A stretch of DNA of 46,935 nucleotides from Anaerolineaceae bacterium (GTDB lineage Bacteria; Chloroflexota; Anaerolineae; Anaerolineales; E44-bin32): assembly GCA_020350285.1 (NCBI GenBank), contig CP070708.1, positions 2,618,706 through 2,665,640 of the forward strand, written 5' to 3'. The notes below the pieces were generated by a model. The model was not told the origin of the DNA, ran no database searches, and was given only the letters and a program-made list of their open reading frames with translations. Shown here piece by piece: positions 45,677 through 46,935 of the stretch; the stretch's first letter is position 1; every line of letters begins with the position of its first letter. Position numbers and translations under genes: made by a program.

Positions 45677-46876
45677 TTATGTCGAGGGTATGGCTCCAAG
45701 CGAAGACAATTCTTCGGATGGATCTGATGGTGAAACCGAAGCGACCACTTGGAGCAGCGCTTCAAGGTCGCCATTGAGAGTCTCCAATCCTGCTTGGAGA
45801 TCAGGGTCCTCGGTTTCCTCCAATAGACGTGTAATCTGGGCTTGTGCTGCTCGTAGGCCTCGGTTTAACCCCGCCCTCCATTCAGCCCGCGCTTCAGCGT
45901 CCATATGGGCTTCATCGATCACCTGCTGCAACCGTTGAGCACGGGCTTCAAGTGCCTGGAAGAGCCTGGAGTTTACCAGCGAGATGGATGCGTAATCAGC
46001 AACTGCCTCCAGCATTGCTTGGTCCCGCTCGTTAAACGGAAGGGCTTCTTTGCGGGAAACAGCGATGACCCCGATCGATTGATCTCGAACTTTAATCGGC
46101 GCGATCAACGCTGCTTCGCCGAAGCGAGCTAATTTAAACTGGGACAATCCTTCGCCATGAATAGCGAGTGCTTCACCTGAAAGCATCACCAATGAACTCA
46201 CACCATCATCCCAAGCTTGATGCATCTTGCTTGCCAAGCTAGATGGCAGATTGCGTTGTGCGCGTAAATATAATTGTTGATCTTCTTCCTCGGGTACCAG
46301 AACCCAGCCCATATCAGCTTCGGTGACATACAGGCTGCCGTCCATCAACTTGTCGAACAATTGGCCTTGGTGTGTTGTTGAGGTAACTGTCTTCCCGAGG
46401 CCGAACAGCGTGGTCAATTCACGCACTCGCCGTTCCAGCTGTCTGTTGCTCTCCGCAAGTTGCCTTGACAACCGTTCCCGCTCCCGACGTAATCGAATTT
46501 CAGAAATCGCGCGCTCAACGGCTGTGACGATTTCGGCTTCACGGAGCGGCTTTACCAGGTAATCTGTTGCACCAAGACGAAAAGCTTGTATTGCGTCCGC
46601 GTCCATACCCTTGCGCGCCGTCACCAACGTTGGCACATCCATGCCCTGCGAACGCAGAGCTACCAATAAATCCTTCCCACTGAGACCTGGCAAGGACAGA
46701 CTGGCGATAACCAAATCGGGCGCGAATGTCACAGCGTGCTGAATTGCACCGGACGCATCTCCGGCTGTTGCCACATTGTAACCAAGCGGTTCCAGAACTT
46801 GGCGTGCAACCAGATCTAAAACCTCAGGATCTTCGTCTACGACCAGAACACGTTCAAGCTGCGCAGGTGTGGTCAT
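45677..46876 (-). CDS. Pseudo-receiver plus GAF protein with coiled coils
   Basis: This 399-residue protein starts with a receiver-type domain (about 8-122) that keeps the acidic pocket (DEDPE, 14-18), the Thr in LVTARKG and the Lys in YLVKPL. At the phospho-acceptor position it reads VIASLSLPG, with Ser59 where Asp is expected. A coiled coil (about 125-160), a GAF domain (about 165-310) and a second, Gln/Arg/Glu-rich helical tail follow. It probably acts as a phosphorylation-independent or partner-binding receiver. I chose the ATG at 46874-46876 (MTTPAQ); an ATG at 46903 gives nine extra residues, and neither has a good ribosome-binding site. It likely works with the histidine kinase encoded next. 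Confidence 0.85.
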   Translation of the reverse strand: MTTPAQLERVLVVDEDPEVLDLVARQVLEPLGYNVATAGDASGAIQHAVTFAPDLVIASLSLPGLSGKDLLVALRSQGMDVPTLVTARKGMDADAIQAFRLGATDYLVKPLREAEIVTAVERAISEIRLRRERERLSRQLAESNRQLERRVRELTTLFGLGKTVTSTTHQGQLFDKLMDGSLYVTEADMGWVLVPEEEDQQLYLRAQRNLPSSLASKMHQAWDDGVSSLVMLSGEALAIHGEGLSQFKLARFGEAALIAPIKVRDQSIGVIAVSRKEALPFNERDQAMLEAVADYASISLVNSRLFQALEARAQRLQQVIDEAHMDAEARAEWRAGLNRGLRAAQAQITRLLEETEDPDLQAGLETLNGDLEALLQVVASVSPSDPSEELSSLGAIPST

Positions 46877-46935
46877 ATGGGTATGATAGCATGGAAAAAG
46901 CATGATGAGGGAGCCAAATCACTGTGGTGATTAAG

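Overview
The window looks like a chromosomal segment of a free-living, non-photosynthetic member of the Chloroflexota, most likely Anaerolineae-like. This is an inference from gene content: a stand-alone SpoVS protein, a DUF6391-type protein, a multi-domain S1 protein with a long acidic tail, a ChlI/ChlD-type chelatase gene split by an A9 run, CUT1 and Opp-type sugar transporters with their own lipoproteins, and GAF-rich signalling proteins. No rRNA, tRNA, CRISPR array or complete IS element was seen.

Region 1 (1-17.1 kb) is a carbohydrate-uptake and degradation island. On the minus strand it carries an Opp-type transporter (solute-binding lipoprotein, two permeases and the start of an ATPase cut by the window edge), a LacI-type repressor, and a CUT1 sugar transporter (binding protein and two permeases, no ATPase). 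On the plus strand are a GH130 phosphorylase and a BadF-type kinase. On the minus strand again are a GH1 glycosidase, an MFS permease and a cellobiose/mannobiose 2-epimerase-like protein. Epimerase, GH130 phosphorylase and GH1 enzyme together fit the intracellular mannobiose/cellobiose route (Man-Man to Man-Glc to mannose-1-phosphate plus glucose). Two nearly identical promoter cassettes (TTGACA, 17 bp, TATACT, then a GAGCGCTC-centred palindrome) precede lacI and the CUT1 operon, which suggests one autoregulated LacI regulon. Between lacI and the CUT1 operon lies an odd gene: a SLATT-like membrane domain fused to a ClpP-fold protease domain.

Region 2 (17.6-25.8 kb) holds a coupled cassette of deoxynucleoside kinase, nucleotidyltransferase and deoxynucleoside kinase, then spoVS with a tandem 12-bp repeat in its promoter, holB, a DUF6391-type gene and holA. 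It ends with a tightly overlapping four-gene minus-strand operon (FtsK-like ATPase, 2-TM protein, two small proteins). That operon's promoter carries two GAAC-N4-GTTC palindromes 22 bp apart, the pattern of Gram-positive-type LexA boxes. This apparent SOS-controlled operon is one of the two best candidates for an undescribed system; the SLATT-protease is the other.

Region 3 (26-46.9 kb) is mostly housekeeping: a MEMO-family protein, a CNNM/CorC-type transporter, PriA, DnaA with a structured leader, RadA, ClpC, an S1 protein, a chelatase gene with a probable programmed -1 frameshift, a YprB-like exonuclease, and a signalling pair (a GAF protein with a degenerate receiver, and a REC-GAF-PAS histidine kinase). 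Intergenic spaces at 21.7-22.0, 34.4-34.6 and 41.7-42.1 kb carry short palindromic repeats and one exact array of eleven heptamers.
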